A stretch of 60,022 nucleotides of DNA from Hyphomicrobium sp. 12-62-95 (lineage in GTDB: Bacteria; Pseudomonadota; Alphaproteobacteria; Rhizobiales; Hyphomicrobiaceae). Shown one piece after another: positions 42,379 through 51,125 of this stretch. Every line of letters starts with the position of its first letter. The stretch's first letter is position 1. The DNA lies in contig NCCZ01000018.1 of assembly GCA_002279935.1 (NCBI GenBank), positions 1-60,022 of the forward strand. Direction: 5' to 3'. The position numbers and the translations under genes are program-made. The notes under the pieces are model-generated. The model saw only the letters and a list, made by a program, of their open reading frames with translations. It had not been told where the DNA came from and did not search any database.

Positions 42379-44916
42379 CTAAAGGCATGGGGCACCCCCA
42401 TTGCGAATATGGAGCAAGCGTCGGCCGGTATGCGCCTCGCGGTAGGGCTCGACCGTAATGCCGACGCGACGAAGCGCAGGCCCGAGCCGGGTCAGCTGGC
42501 CGGAGAGGGCGCGCCCGTTGCCCGGCCACTGTCGACCACGGCGAACCTGATCGCTGGCAAGCGGGCTGAGCGCGTTGAGCAGCTCGGTCGCCGTCGTCAC
42601 GTGTTCCGTTCGCCCCTCCATGTGCTGGCGCAGAGCTATGGCTATGGGATCGGCATCGAGCACGACATCGACAGCGTCGGCACGGTTAACTTCATAGGCG
42701 GCCATATGCATGCCCGCAGACCAAATGGCCGTCTCGCAGGCGCGCACCCAAGTCGCGTAGTCGGCCATGCGGGGCAGATGGTTGAGACGAGTATGTGGAA
42801 GCTGCATCAGGCCGTGGGCGACCACATCGAGTAGCGCTCCGAGGATACGCGGCCTAGCCGCATCAAAGGCGGCGTGCAACTCGGCCTCGGTGCGCCGCTT
42901 AGCGTCCGGGATTACTTCTAGCCTAACCAAGAGGAGTCGGTCGGCTAAGTCAGAACGACTTGCAACGTCCGTAATGCTGGTAAGCGCAATCGGCCGCTGC
43001 CCATCAAAGATGACCTCTTCGTCGTTCGTGTAGAGAGCCCGTGTCGAGAAGCCGCCGCCGGTCGAGAGGCGGCACAGGGCGTCGGAAATCTCTGCCGATA
43101 TCGAGGAGAGGTTGTCGAAGACTAAGACGTGCCCGTTAATGGCAGTGACGTAGAGGTCACGCGTGTCACGCGGCAGAGATCTGAGTGGCGCGCTGTGCGG
43201 GTCAACGAGCGACCGGAGTTGGTTCGCGGTGAGCGACTTTCCGGTGCCCTGCTCCCCTGTTAGCGCCAGGATCGGGTAGGGACCGCGCCCGCGCATAATT
43301 GCGACAAGCCACGAGACGGCGAGGACGTACGCACCATCATCGACATGCATATGCTCGCGCAGCTCAGCGACGGTACCGCCACGCACAGGCTCGGGCAACG
43401 GCAACATGCCAGCTGTGCGGCGAAACCGGACGGGCGGGGCCTCCACAATGCGCCATCCACAGGGGTCAATCTCGATGACGCGCCAGCGGTCGTCACAGAG
43501 GTCGAGATAAATATGATCTCCATATTCGGCAACACGCAGGTGAACCGAGCGCTCAGCGCCATCGAACTGCGCTCGGGCCTCGATGACGCTCATCGCCGTC
43601 GATGTCGCCTCGCGGTTGGGTGCGTCGCCAGTTTCGAGGTAATAAGCACGCCTTAGCCACCTCTGAAAGCCGACGCTCTTGAGCGGCCACGTCTCCCGGT
43701 GCCCGTCGATGACAACGTCGGCGTATGCGGTGCCGTCAGGCGTGTGAAAAAGCTCGACGCCGTCTCTACTCGCTATTTCTATAAGATGGTTTGCTTGGCT
43801 ACGCTTGCGTCCGTCGTTCGGGCCAGAAGCCGGAGGCTCACCGCCTGCATCGGGCGATCTCGTCCCGCCATTCAGCCGAATACGCTCAGCCGAGTGTAAC
43901 CGGTCCTCAATGACGGGCAGATTGTCGCCTTGGGCTTTGCGCAGACCGCTGCGCAGTGATCGCTCGCAAGCCTGCAAACCGTCTTCGGCCAAGAGGCCGT
44001 TCGCGTGGCACGCATCAAGCAGCGCGCCAACGAGTTCGGCCTTTGACAACACTCCATGGTGGAGATAGCGCCCGAGCTTGCAGCCAGCATCGAAAAGCGC
44101 GCGGTTTCGCCCACTGTCCTTCGCCATCGCGCGTAGCTTTTTAGCCTCAGCTTTCAGGGCGACCTCGGCGTACGCGCGCATCCGCGTCGGTGAGGCCGGC
44201 TCGGTGCGCGATGCCTGCCTCGGCACGTACTCTGGGCGAGACACCGTCCATGGCGTGAGAGCAGTCTCGAGGGCCGCCATGTGTTTCAGGGTGATCTCAG
44301 GTAGCTCCTCGACGCGGCAGGTCAACAGAGTGACGTCATCACTGAGCCATTGATAATGCAGGCCGGTCTCCGGATGGAGCGTCGGCGGGATCACGGTCTG
44401 ACCAGTGATGAGCACTTCGACCATCGGCACGCCGTCAGTCTGGCGGAACTTGCGCGCGGTAATCGTTTCGGTGGATCGAAAGAACAGCGTCATACCTCGG
44501 CGCCCACGCTTGCCGACCAAGGGTGTCGGCAGGGCCGCCATAATGGCTTCAATGATTCGGTCGTCATCGGTGTCAATGTCCAGCGGCACGAGCCCGCCGA
44601 AACCACCGACCACACCGATCCCTGCATTTGGAAATCGTTCGGAAATGGCGGCAATGTCTTCAAGCGTCAGCGGTGTGCTGCGTAGGCGGCTCCAGTCGCT
44701 CAACGCGCCGAGAGGCCGCTTCGCGCCAGGCTCGATGGGCAGCGGTGATAGGCCGTTTGCCAGCAAGAGTGGAGCGAGTTCGCCGAAGATTGAGTCATCG
44801 AATCCAACTCGAACCTCGGCTAACTGTTCGCGAGGCAGCTCGGGCACCTTGGACGTCGCGGACGTGTGTACGCCGTTCATGGACCGATCAGGGGCATGCG
44901 TGCTCAAGTCGGGCAT
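42379..44916 (-). CDS. bifunctional primase-polymerase / helicase replication protein
   Basis: 845 residues from the ATG at 44916 (CGGAG six bases upstream; the ATG at 44922 has no room for a site). N-terminal prim-pol domain (~40-200) with PLDIDTDDDRI metal motif and GRRGMTLFFR. The C-terminal half has a helicase/ATPase with Walker A LTGEQGTGKSLTANQLRS, Walker B-like VLVFDNLSS and RPIALTSITDV sensor. This is the replication initiator design of integrative plasmids and satellite phages. Basic for the island's autonomous replication. Confidence 0.87.
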   Translation of the reverse strand: MPDLSTHAPDRSMNGVHTSATSKVPELPREQLAEVRVGFDDSIFGELAPLLLANGLSPLPIEPGAKRPLGALSDWSRLRSTPLTLEDIAAISERFPNAGIGVVGGFGGLVPLDIDTDDDRIIEAIMAALPTPLVGKRGRRGMTLFFRSTETITARKFRQTDGVPMVEVLITGQTVIPPTLHPETGLHYQWLSDDVTLLTCRVEELPEITLKHMAALETALTPWTVSRPEYVPRQASRTEPASPTRMRAYAEVALKAEAKKLRAMAKDSGRNRALFDAGCKLGRYLHHGVLSKAELVGALLDACHANGLLAEDGLQACERSLRSGLRKAQGDNLPVIEDRLHSAERIRLNGGTRSPDAGGEPPASGPNDGRKRSQANHLIEIASRDGVELFHTPDGTAYADVVIDGHRETWPLKSVGFQRWLRRAYYLETGDAPNREATSTAMSVIEARAQFDGAERSVHLRVAEYGDHIYLDLCDDRWRVIEIDPCGWRIVEAPPVRFRRTAGMLPLPEPVRGGTVAELREHMHVDDGAYVLAVSWLVAIMRGRGPYPILALTGEQGTGKSLTANQLRSLVDPHSAPLRSLPRDTRDLYVTAINGHVLVFDNLSSISAEISDALCRLSTGGGFSTRALYTNDEEVIFDGQRPIALTSITDVASRSDLADRLLLVRLEVIPDAKRRTEAELHAAFDAARPRILGALLDVVAHGLMQLPHTRLNHLPRMADYATWVRACETAIWSAGMHMAAYEVNRADAVDVVLDADPIAIALRQHMEGRTEHVTTATELLNALSPLASDQVRRGRQWPGNGRALSGQLTRLGPALRRVGITVEPYREAHTGRRLLHIRNGGAPCL

Positions 44917-45063
44917 CTTCATCTCCGTTCGTTGATCTAGGAGATGGCGGCCGCAGACTCTTGCGGCAGGGGATGAAAACGCCTATACTGTCGCCATCAA
45001 GGTTTAAGATGCTTGGCCGCTTCGGACTGCAATCCGGGCGGCCAATTTTTTTGATTCCGCTGC

Positions 45064-45363
45064 TCATGCGGCGCGCTCCGCCCGCGCCTCAGCCGTGCTC
45101 ACGAAGCGCGACGCGGCGAGATAGTCGAGCACATCTTGCTTCGCGTAGAGAACGGTCCGTCCCACCTTGCGGAAGGCGATTCCGGACCCCGCCATGCGGT
45201 CACGTTCAAGGGTGCGTACCGACTTGACGAGGAGCTGCGCAAGCTCGCGTTGCGTGAGAAAGAGTGGCAGTGCATCGCTAGAGCTTGGCCACACTCCTTG
45301 AGCCGTCGGTGGCGCAGCCAGTTGAGGTATTTGATCGGGCGATTGCGCAGATTTGGGCGACAC
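45064..45363 (-). CDS. AlpA/MerR-like helix-turn-helix protein
   Basis: 99 residues. LPLFLTQRELAQLLVKSVRTLERDRMAGSGIAFRKVGRTVLYAKQDVLDYLAASR is an excisionase-like wHTH (helix-turn-helix_17 type). N-terminal 30 residues are disordered. Lies ~150 bp upstream of the primase-polymerase gene and may regulate it. A transposon- or satellite-type regulator is likewise possible. Confidence 0.83.
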   Translation of the reverse strand: MSPKSAQSPDQIPQLAAPPTAQGVWPSSSDALPLFLTQRELAQLLVKSVRTLERDRMAGSGIAFRKVGRTVLYAKQDVLDYLAASRFVSTAEARAERAA

Positions 45364-45452
45364 ATTCGCGCTCCTTCGGTGGTTTGCGCACCAATGTCGC
45401 GCTCGTCGCTGGCCTACTCAATTAGTGATGGCCAACTTTGGCAAACCCTAAT

Positions 45453-46079
45453 TCACTTGTCCCGAAACTGACGGGGCAGGAGTCCATCCTTCCGTGCCGA
45501 GCTGATGTATCTGCGCAGGGTCCTATGAGAGCATCGGACAACATTCTTCTTGGCCAAGTGCTGTGCTAGTCGGCTGTCATTAAGTGCTGCGAGTTGCTCC
45601 TTCGAAAAGCCCTTGCGCAAAGCTTCCACAGCCCTGCTCCGGTCTCCAAGGGACTTCTTCTTGTTGGCCTTTGCGCCCTCTATTTGCGCCCGCCTTTCGG
45701 CTTCGAAACGGTCATGACCTTTCACTGCTGCGCCACCGTGGACCCAAATCCACCTCAGTCGCTCGCGGAGTGTGGCGATCTGTATTGCGGATAGGATCGC
45801 GAGATCGGAACGATGTCCCGCTAGCTGCTCTTCAAGAAGGTCGCAATGACCCAAGAGCCGGGCCGCTGTCCAATTTGGCGAGGAATCGTCGCCCTCGACA
45901 GGCGCCTCCCCTTTAGCAAGGTAAAATGATCGGATGTTCTGCGCGTACTCTCGGTCCGCGCGAATGCTGGATCGCAGCACCTCTGCTGCCAGCTCCGGAC
46001 TATCCTGAAGCTCGGCGAGCTTGTATTCGAGGACCCGAACTCCCAAGAGCCTCCCACTCAGTATTTTGCCGCGCTTCAT
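45453..46079 (-). CDS. HTH-containing hypothetical protein
   Basis: 208 residues from the ATG at 46079, which overlaps the upstream stop as ATGA. Mostly helical. The C-terminal end (LAALNDSRLAQHLAKKNVVRCSHRTLRRYISSARKDG) resembles a helix-turn-helix. Last gene of the parA operon. It may be a replication or copy-number regulator; not recognised. Confidence 0.7.
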   Translation of the reverse strand: MKRGKILSGRLLGVRVLEYKLAELQDSPELAAEVLRSSIRADREYAQNIRSFYLAKGEAPVEGDDSSPNWTAARLLGHCDLLEEQLAGHRSDLAILSAIQIATLRERLRWIWVHGGAAVKGHDRFEAERRAQIEGAKANKKKSLGDRSRAVEALRKGFSKEQLAALNDSRLAQHLAKKNVVRCSHRTLRRYISSARKDGLLPRQFRDK

Positions 46080-47017
46080 GTCCGAGACCAGTCGCAGATG
46101 GTGGCGCCATGCACGACGACATCGTTCGCCACCTTCTCGCATCGGAGCCCGAGCACTTCCAGGATCGCGCGTAGCTCCGCACCAAGTTCGGCGGGCGGCA
46201 AACGCTGAGGTGTGGGGCACCAGTCCCCATAACGCCCATGCAGGGCTCGAAGTGACGCATGGCCATCTGGGTCGGGCCTCAGGACGGCGTGTAGGAAGCG
46301 GGCGACGTGCTCACGCTTAGCGAGCGGCGGCTCGACAATCTCAACACGCTCTCGCCTCTCGGCGGGTGCCGAGGGTCTCTCACGGCAACCATGTAGTGCG
46401 AGACCAATGGCCAGCGAGCCGCCCAAGACAGCCAGCGCGCGTGAGGCCGCCATAATGAGATCCCAAGCCCACGAGGCTATGCCGAGCCGCTCGGGAAGTG
46501 GCACAGCCGAGGGTGGCACGGGCATTGCGGCAAGCGCTGAACGTGCAGCGGCAAGCTCTGCGTCGGCACGGTCCCTGGCATCGAGGAGGAGGTTGGCGCA
46601 GTTCGACGCGCAGTCTCGCTTAGCGGCCTCTGAAATAGCTGCCGCGTCCGCGCTGCGCTTGGCTTGCGCTGCCGTCTCGACACGGTGCTGGGCATCAGAG
46701 TATTTCCTCTGCGCCTCGGCAACGGGTGCGGTTAGGGCGTCCCGCGCCACGAACTCTCGCTCCGCATTCAAGAGCACCCAGTAGGTTTCGCCAGATAGTA
46801 TGCAGATGCCGAGGAGGATAGCGGAGAGGCGTCGGCCCTCGGCGAAAGTCGCACTGACGAAGCCCATTCCGACCGCCAACAGCGCTGCAATGGCGATAAT
46901 GAGCGCAGCGTCGTTCGAACCATAGCCCCCAGCGTGCACCACATTGGCATGCGTCGCAGCCGCAATGACCGCGGTCCCCGCAATCACTGCTAGGACGCGA
47001 AGAACTCCGCTACCCAT
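46076..47017 (-). CDS. membrane protein with coiled coil and C-terminal winged-helix-like domain
   Basis: 313 residues from the ATG at 47017. Two or three N-terminal membrane helices (VLRVLAVIAGTAVIAAATHA, ALIIAIAALLAVGMGFVS), an Ala-rich coiled coil (APVAEAQRKYSDAQHRVETAAQAKRSADAAAIS...), another membrane helix (SRALAVLGGSLAIGLALHG) and a soluble C-terminus (HVARFLHAVLRPDPDGHASLRALHGRYGDWC ... VHGATI) like the wHTH at the end of some primases. A membrane-bound DNA-binding protein between partition and HTH genes is unusual. Confidence 0.7.
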   Translation of the reverse strand: MGSGVLRVLAVIAGTAVIAAATHANVVHAGGYGSNDAALIIAIAALLAVGMGFVSATFAEGRRLSAILLGICILSGETYWVLLNAEREFVARDALTAPVAEAQRKYSDAQHRVETAAQAKRSADAAAISEAAKRDCASNCANLLLDARDRADAELAAARSALAAMPVPPSAVPLPERLGIASWAWDLIMAASRALAVLGGSLAIGLALHGCRERPSAPAERRERVEIVEPPLAKREHVARFLHAVLRPDPDGHASLRALHGRYGDWCPTPQRLPPAELGAELRAILEVLGLRCEKVANDVVVHGATICDWSRT

Positions 47018-47318
47018 CTCCCTTAATCCCCTTCGCCTTGGCGAGTGCAACTATTGCCGCCTCCACCATGTCGGCTTGAGACCAGCCCTCAGCCTCGCAG
47101 AGCTTCGTGGCAAGCACTTGAGTCTCCTGGGTCACGCGCACGTTGAACTGGCGCAGCCGCGCTTGGCCGCGACGACGCCGCTTGTCGGTCGGCTTCATTG
47201 TAGCGAGCCGCTCCGCACGGGCCCGTTTCGCCGGGTTCGCATGGGCGCCAAAACTACCTAGGAGCTGCTGGAAGGCGGCACCGTCATCTTCGCTATCCAT
47301 TGGGCTCTCCCTGTTCAT
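47010..47318 (-). CDS. ribbon-helix-helix partner of ParA
   Basis: 102 residues from the ATG at 47318 (ATGA overlap with the parA stop). Basic middle (KPTDKRRRRGQARLRQFNVRVTQETQVLATKLCEAEGWSQADMVEAAIVALAKAK) is a ribbon-helix-helix fold, the DNA-binding type used by ParG/CopG-like centromere-binding partners of small ParA proteins. It likely binds the GCTAGC cluster upstream and represses its operon. Confidence 0.8.
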   Translation of the reverse strand: MNRESPMDSEDDGAAFQQLLGSFGAHANPAKRARAERLATMKPTDKRRRRGQARLRQFNVRVTQETQVLATKLCEAEGWSQADMVEAAIVALAKAKGIKGDG

Positions 47319-47962
47319 GCTGCGCGCACTCTCTTGCTCTTGCGCAAAGCGGCCTTGATCTCGTTCCACAGGGCCGAGATTTCCGCCTCGGCATGCCGCT
47401 CCTTGGACTTGTCAATCTCGGGCCCAGTCCGCCCACTGGTCATGGCGGCGAGATACGCTTGGCGGTGAGAGATCACAGTGTTAGCGACCGGCACCGCCGC
47501 GGCGAGGAGGTAGTCGCGAGCGGCGCGGGTCGTCTTCCAACGTGGCTCGGCGTCATTGATGACACACAGGTGCTGGACACCCGTCTCACGGGCCATGACG
47601 ACCGCATCCTCACTGGCGATCAGGTCGAGTGCGCTGGCCTTGAAGGGGATCAGCGCGAGGTCGGCACTCTGAATGGCGTCCTCGATAGTGGCAACGAAGG
47701 CGGGCGGCGTATCGATGAACACCCAATCCCAGCCATCCAGCGTAAGAGCCTCGATGGCGTCGCTTGCCGTGTCGGCGCCCCGAAAGATGCGGGGATTGTC
47801 CGTCCCACCCCGACGCTTCCACCAATCCGCCAGTGAGCCCTGGGGGTCGAGATCGACCATGGCGACACGCTTGCTCTCGCGGGCAGCTCGAACCGCTAGC
47901 GCACTTGCTAGCGTCGTCTTGCCCACGCCACCCTTGGTGTTGGCAATTGATATTACGCGCAT
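47315..47962 (-). CDS. parA: ParA-family partition ATPase (type Ib)
   Basis: 215 residues: small ParA without N-terminal HTH. Deviant Walker A KGGVGKTT at 10-17, VDLDPQGSLADW (Walker A'), WVFIDTPPA (Walker B). The short length and RHH partner match type Ib partition systems of plasmids and some integrative elements. Two GCTAGC palindromes lie inside its first codons, continuing the upstream cluster. First gene of a four-gene overlapping operon. Confidence 0.92.
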   Translation of the reverse strand: MRVISIANTKGGVGKTTLASALAVRAARESKRVAMVDLDPQGSLADWWKRRGGTDNPRIFRGADTASDAIEALTLDGWDWVFIDTPPAFVATIEDAIQSADLALIPFKASALDLIASEDAVVMARETGVQHLCVINDAEPRWKTTRAARDYLLAAAVPVANTVISHRQAYLAAMTSGRTGPEIDKSKERHAEAEISALWNEIKAALRKSKRVRAA

Positions 47963-48061
47963 TTCTGTCTCCTAGCGCTAGCAGCTAGCACTATACTGTT
48001 GCTAGCAATACAAGAGTTGGCGCTAGCATTCAATGCCGCTAGCATATAACATGGCGCTAGC
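47895..48061. repeat. GCTAGC palindrome cluster, candidate centromere/operator (parS)
   Basis: GCTAGC occurs at 47895, 47907, 47977, 47984, 48001, 48022, 48038 and 48056: eight in 167 bp, six upstream of parA and two within its early coding sequence. In five of the six upstream copies an A follows. Isolated GCTAGC elsewhere in the island is sparse. Clustered short repeats upstream of parA are the usual type Ib centromere. Role here is inference. Confidence 0.78.
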
Positions 48062-48215
48062 GAATTAAGCGTGTGGTGTATTTGGAACAGTGGCGCATGG
48101 ACAGCGCGGCTTGGGTGGGCGGCAGGCTGTCCCTCAGCAGATGCAGATAGGCGAGTGGCGGAGTGACAGCGTCAAGATGCTAAAAGACCGGTGAACACGA
48201 GTCGCGAGAACCATC

Positions 48216-48563
48216 ATGTCAGCCGAATTAGCCTTCTTTGTCCTATTTGGGATAATATTGTTGTTGATGTTCGCACCCGACTGGTCCCAGTCTCAGATCA
48301 GATGGCTGCGCTGGGTTGGCAACGGCATTCTATTTATCGCCGCGTTCGCAGGATTCTTTGGAGCCGTATCTCTTATTGCAACCACTGCGGACGGCTTCTT
48401 GGGGCACGAGGGAAAGGAGCGGATATCGTGGGCGCTCGTTATTGTTGGGTTCGTCTGGCTCGCCACCAAAGTGGAGGGGCTAGGCAGAACCAATCGGAGC
48501 CTGGAGCGGCGGCTTGAACGGATTGAAAAAGATCTGGAACGCCACCTGTCGCAGACAAGATAG
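48216..48563 (+). CDS. small membrane protein with cytoplasmic coiled coil
   Basis: 115 residues: two or three membrane helices (LAFFVLFGIILLLMFAP; WVGNGILFIAAFAGFFGAVSLI; WALVIVGFVWLATK) and a charged coiled-coil tail (RSLERRLERIEKDLERHL). GAGAA precedes the ATG. No family recognised. It is the first plus-strand gene past the candidate centromere. Confidence 0.7.
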   Translation: MSAELAFFVLFGIILLLMFAPDWSQSQIRWLRWVGNGILFIAAFAGFFGAVSLIATTADGFLGHEGKERISWALVIVGFVWLATKVEGLGRTNRSLERRLERIEKDLERHLSQTR

Positions 48564-48891
48564 TAGTTGGCGCAGCCCGTTTGCTAGTTTTGGGCTCAGC
48601 ACTCGATCATTCTCGAAGGTCCTCGAGGCATCCGGCTAGTTGCGCTCATTGAGTTGCCCGGACTCGACAAACCTTGCGGCAATCTTCCACAAGATCATCC
48701 GCCCTGTGGTCTTAGGGCTAGTCGGACGAAGCATCTTAGCCATCGCCATGGCCTCAAAATCCATCCTGGCTAGCCCACGTGCAATCGGGCCGCACAGCAA
48801 AGACCGCGATTGTTAGGGGTCGTTGCTAAAGTTTAGGCTTCGCAACGAGGATTCGAAGCTCGCCATATTTGGAGTATTTTGGGGCATTGAC
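48564..48891. other. intergenic interval with a possible minus-strand micro-gene
   Basis: About 330 bp. The minus strand between 48636 and 48764 encodes a protein-like 42-residue frame (separate entry). The upstream part shows no strong signal. The region may contain a promoter for the 48892 gene. Confidence 0.4.
48636..48764 (-). CDS. possible micro-protein or gene fragment
   Basis: 42 residues starting MDFEAMAMAKMLRPTSPKTT and ending with an amphipathic helix (MILWKIAARFVESGQL). The frame is open for about 16 more codons upstream without an ATG, so it may be the end of a decayed gene. No ribosome site. Kept because the translation looks like real protein. Confidence 0.3.
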   Translation of the reverse strand: MDFEAMAMAKMLRPTSPKTTGRMILWKIAARFVESGQLNERN

Positions 48892-49596
48892 ATGAGCGTG
48901 AACGATCGGATTCAGGCGTTGTTCCGCTACTGCAGCGAGAACGACCGCATTTGCCCTCAGCCACTCAGATGGCAAGAGTTTTGGCGCCTTATTGGAGAGC
49001 CAAGCGTATTAAGTGTCCCCCTGATTCTTTCTGGATGGAACTTCTCCACTGATCGGGAAAAGCGTGAACGCTTCGAGTCGCATCTCCGGTACGCCATCGA
49101 GGACGGCATGCTCGACAACGCCGAGCGGTTCCTTATGACCTTAGGAGTGGACGATTGGCACTCCTGTCCTTCGTATCTCTTGGACTCAAGCTTTGGGGAC
49201 CATCTCGTAACCGAGCAAGAGGAGCGTGCTGAGGCTGTTCAGCGGGCACGAGAGATTTACGCGGCACTTCGGGCAATCGATAAGTCCGATGCCACCCGTC
49301 GCAGCAACCTCGTAAATCTGTTGTGGAAGTTTGAGTGTCTATACGGCCCGCCTTTGAAGCAGCACGAAACTGTAAAAGGCATTCAGCAGGTCATCGACAG
49401 TTTCAACGGGATAACTGGGGATCCAGATTTCCCCTTTTTTGAGGGCGAGCCCACGGCAGTCGTACAGACGCTGACGAAACTGAAAGACAGCTTGCAGATA
49501 ATTCTTCTCATACATGGCTTGCTCGCTGCGAGCGGCACAAACGACTTAGATGACCTAAAAGAATTCGTAGACGACATGCTGAGCATTGAATCGTGA
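48892..49596 (+). CDS. unrecognised protein, member of a family with two copies in the island
   Basis: 234 residues from the ATG at 48892. N-terminal block RICPQPLRWQEFWRLIG ... LILSGW ... KRERFESHL is shared with the gene at 59698. The C-terminal region has helices (QQVIDSFNGITGDPDFPFF and LTKLKDSLQIILLIHGLLAA). No motif of a known enzyme. Mostly soluble. The similarity between copies shows this is a real family, probably carried by mobile elements. Confidence 0.7.
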   Translation: MSVNDRIQALFRYCSENDRICPQPLRWQEFWRLIGEPSVLSVPLILSGWNFSTDREKRERFESHLRYAIEDGMLDNAERFLMTLGVDDWHSCPSYLLDSSFGDHLVTEQEERAEAVQRAREIYAALRAIDKSDATRRSNLVNLLWKFECLYGPPLKQHETVKGIQQVIDSFNGITGDPDFPFFEGEPTAVVQTLTKLKDSLQIILLIHGLLAASGTNDLDDLKEFVDDMLSIES

Positions 49597-49639
49597 TTTC
49601 GACCCTGTAGCGCGCCGCAACGAGCGAAAGGCATGCGCG

Positions 49640-49954
49640 TCAACGAAAGGGGTCGGTATATTCCACTGTCCGACGCCCAGATTTACGAGCGGATGAGAAA
49701 GAAAGGCCTGCTCGGGAAAGCCACCGTGAAACCAAGCCTGCCAACGAAACCCAAGCCAAAGACAGGAGAACCCAGACAAGATTGAAGGCGGCGACGGCAG
49801 CCATGATGGCCAGTCCGACATAAACCGCGGTCATGACTTTGGCGGCATCGTCAGGAGCGCCCAGCATCAAAAACAGGGCCGCCAGGATGGCGCTAAAAAG
49901 GATGGTCTTGAGGCTGAAGTGGAAGCACTCGGGGATTTGAAATTCGATGCGCAT
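49640..49954 (-). CDS. small membrane protein
   Basis: 104 residues from the ATG at 49954 (AAGG just upstream). Two or three hydrophobic helices (LKTILFSAILAALFLMLGAPDDAAKVMTAVYVGLAIMAAVAAFNLVWVLLSLAWVSLAGL) and a basic C-terminus. It begins four bases after the next upstream gene stop, so they are co-transcribed. Family unknown. Confidence 0.6.
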   Translation of the reverse strand: MRIEFQIPECFHFSLKTILFSAILAALFLMLGAPDDAAKVMTAVYVGLAIMAAVAAFNLVWVLLSLAWVSLAGLVSRWLSRAGLSFSSARKSGRRTVEYTDPFR

Positions 49955-49958
49955 AGCC

Positions 49959-50168
49959 TTACCCGATGTCTTGGGTTGTTGATGACGAAATTTCGGCTTC
50001 GGGAAGGCACAGGGCGTGCACCTGAAAGTTGTTAGATCGCAGAATGCCATGCCGGCGCTCAATGTCTCTCTCGATCCAGCATACGGCAAGATTCGGTTGT
50101 GGGTAGGATAGCACAAGGGGCTCCGACGAGGCTCCAAAGATGATCAGAATGAGTATCGCTGTGTGCAT
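49959..50168 (-). CDS. small secreted hypothetical protein
   Basis: 69 residues from the ATG at 50168 (GGGAG seven bases upstream). N-terminus MHTAILILIIFGASSEPLVL looks like a short signal peptide; the rest (AVCWIERDIERRHGILRSNNFQVHALC) is compact with two cysteines. Frame continues open upstream but the ATG and ribosome site decide the start. Similar tiny proteins occur widely in Hyphomicrobiales from memory; role unknown. Confidence 0.6.
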   Translation of the reverse strand: MHTAILILIIFGASSEPLVLSYPQPNLAVCWIERDIERRHGILRSNNFQVHALCLPEAEISSSTTQDIG

Positions 50169-50202
50169 GCCGCTACTCCCAAAAAAGTTGTGATAACTAA
50201 AT

Positions 50203-50493
50203 CTAGAATCGCAAGGCGAAATGAGGGCTCGCATATGGCCAAACGTACTTATCCGGATGGCGACGACGTTCAGCAGCGACAGCGTGTCGAGCACGTTCGG
50301 CGGCAGCGTCACAGCGAGCCGCAGCAGGCTCAGGCGGTATGTGTGGCGCACCTCGCCGTCGGCCGGGGAAAACTTCCTTCCGGACATCGAACGCCAAATG
50401 TGCCCCTTCAATCTCTCGAAGGAAGGGCGAGTAGTCATTGCGAAACTTTTGTGGCCAGGTGCCTTTTCGCGATCGTTTTGGTCGTTTCGCCAT
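50203..50493 (-). CDS. basic hypothetical protein, possibly frameshifted
   Basis: 95 residues. GAGAGG sits six bases before the ATG. The first ~45 residues (KRPKRSRKGTWPQKFRNDYSPFLREIEGAHLAFDVRKE) look like a real protein; after that the frame becomes Arg/Ala-rich while another frame on the same strand looks more protein-like (GEVRHTYRLSLLRLAVTLPPNV). A frameshift near 50360 is possible. Confidence 0.4.
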   Translation of the reverse strand: MAKRPKRSRKGTWPQKFRNDYSPFLREIEGAHLAFDVRKEVFPGRRRGAPHIPPEPAAARCDAAAERARHAVAAERRRHPDKYVWPYASPHFALRF

Positions 50494-50714
50494 GTGTCGC
50501 CTCTCAGAACTTCAAGAGGGGACATTGCGTCTCGGCCGAAAAATCCTACAGGTCGGATGTCGTTTCTGATGCGGGCGCTTGGGGCAGGCGGGAGGGGGGC
50601 ACCCAGCGCGCGTGCCACCCCTCCAAACCACCCTGTTCAGTAATATCACTGACCCGTTTCGGCCCTGGTTCAATTCTCGGTCCTCGGATAGGCTGAAGCC
50701 GGGATGAGGTGGGT

Positions 50715-50987
50715 ATGACGGCGCAATACGATTTCGAGGCCGCTCGACAGCGATTTATCAGCCGAATGTTTCCTGCTGGTCCACAACGGTACTATGCAGA
50801 CCATTTGGCGAGCGGCGACAGTTACGACTACCGCGAGACAGAAGTTTTGAATGGCCTGCTGCAGATCGACGAGGCGTACTTCAACCAGGCCGTTGAAGGC
50901 CGCAATCCGAACGCCGGGAATTTCCTTTACCCGCTCATCGACCATGCCGAGTTCAAAGAGGAGATTGCCGCCATCGCTGGAAACTAG
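50715..50987 (+). CDS. small hypothetical protein
   Basis: 90 residues from the ATG at 50715 (GAGGT upstream). The sequence AQYDFEAARQRFISRMFPAGPQRYYADHLASG ... EAYFNQAVEGRNPN ... DHAEFKEEIAAIAGN is acidic and helical. No family recognised. Opposite-strand frames here read as shadows. Confidence 0.55.
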   Translation: MTAQYDFEAARQRFISRMFPAGPQRYYADHLASGDSYDYRETEVLNGLLQIDEAYFNQAVEGRNPNAGNFLYPLIDHAEFKEEIAAIAGN

Positions 50988-51125
50988 GTCGAAGCCCCCA
51001 AGCTGCATACAAAGCCTCTGACGCTGTTTCTGGTTCTCGCGCTGCTCGACACTGAGCTTTACCCACTCCGCCGCGACGCCCGCAATCCGCTCGATGTTCT
51101 GGCACGCGGGACCGATAATCCTCGA

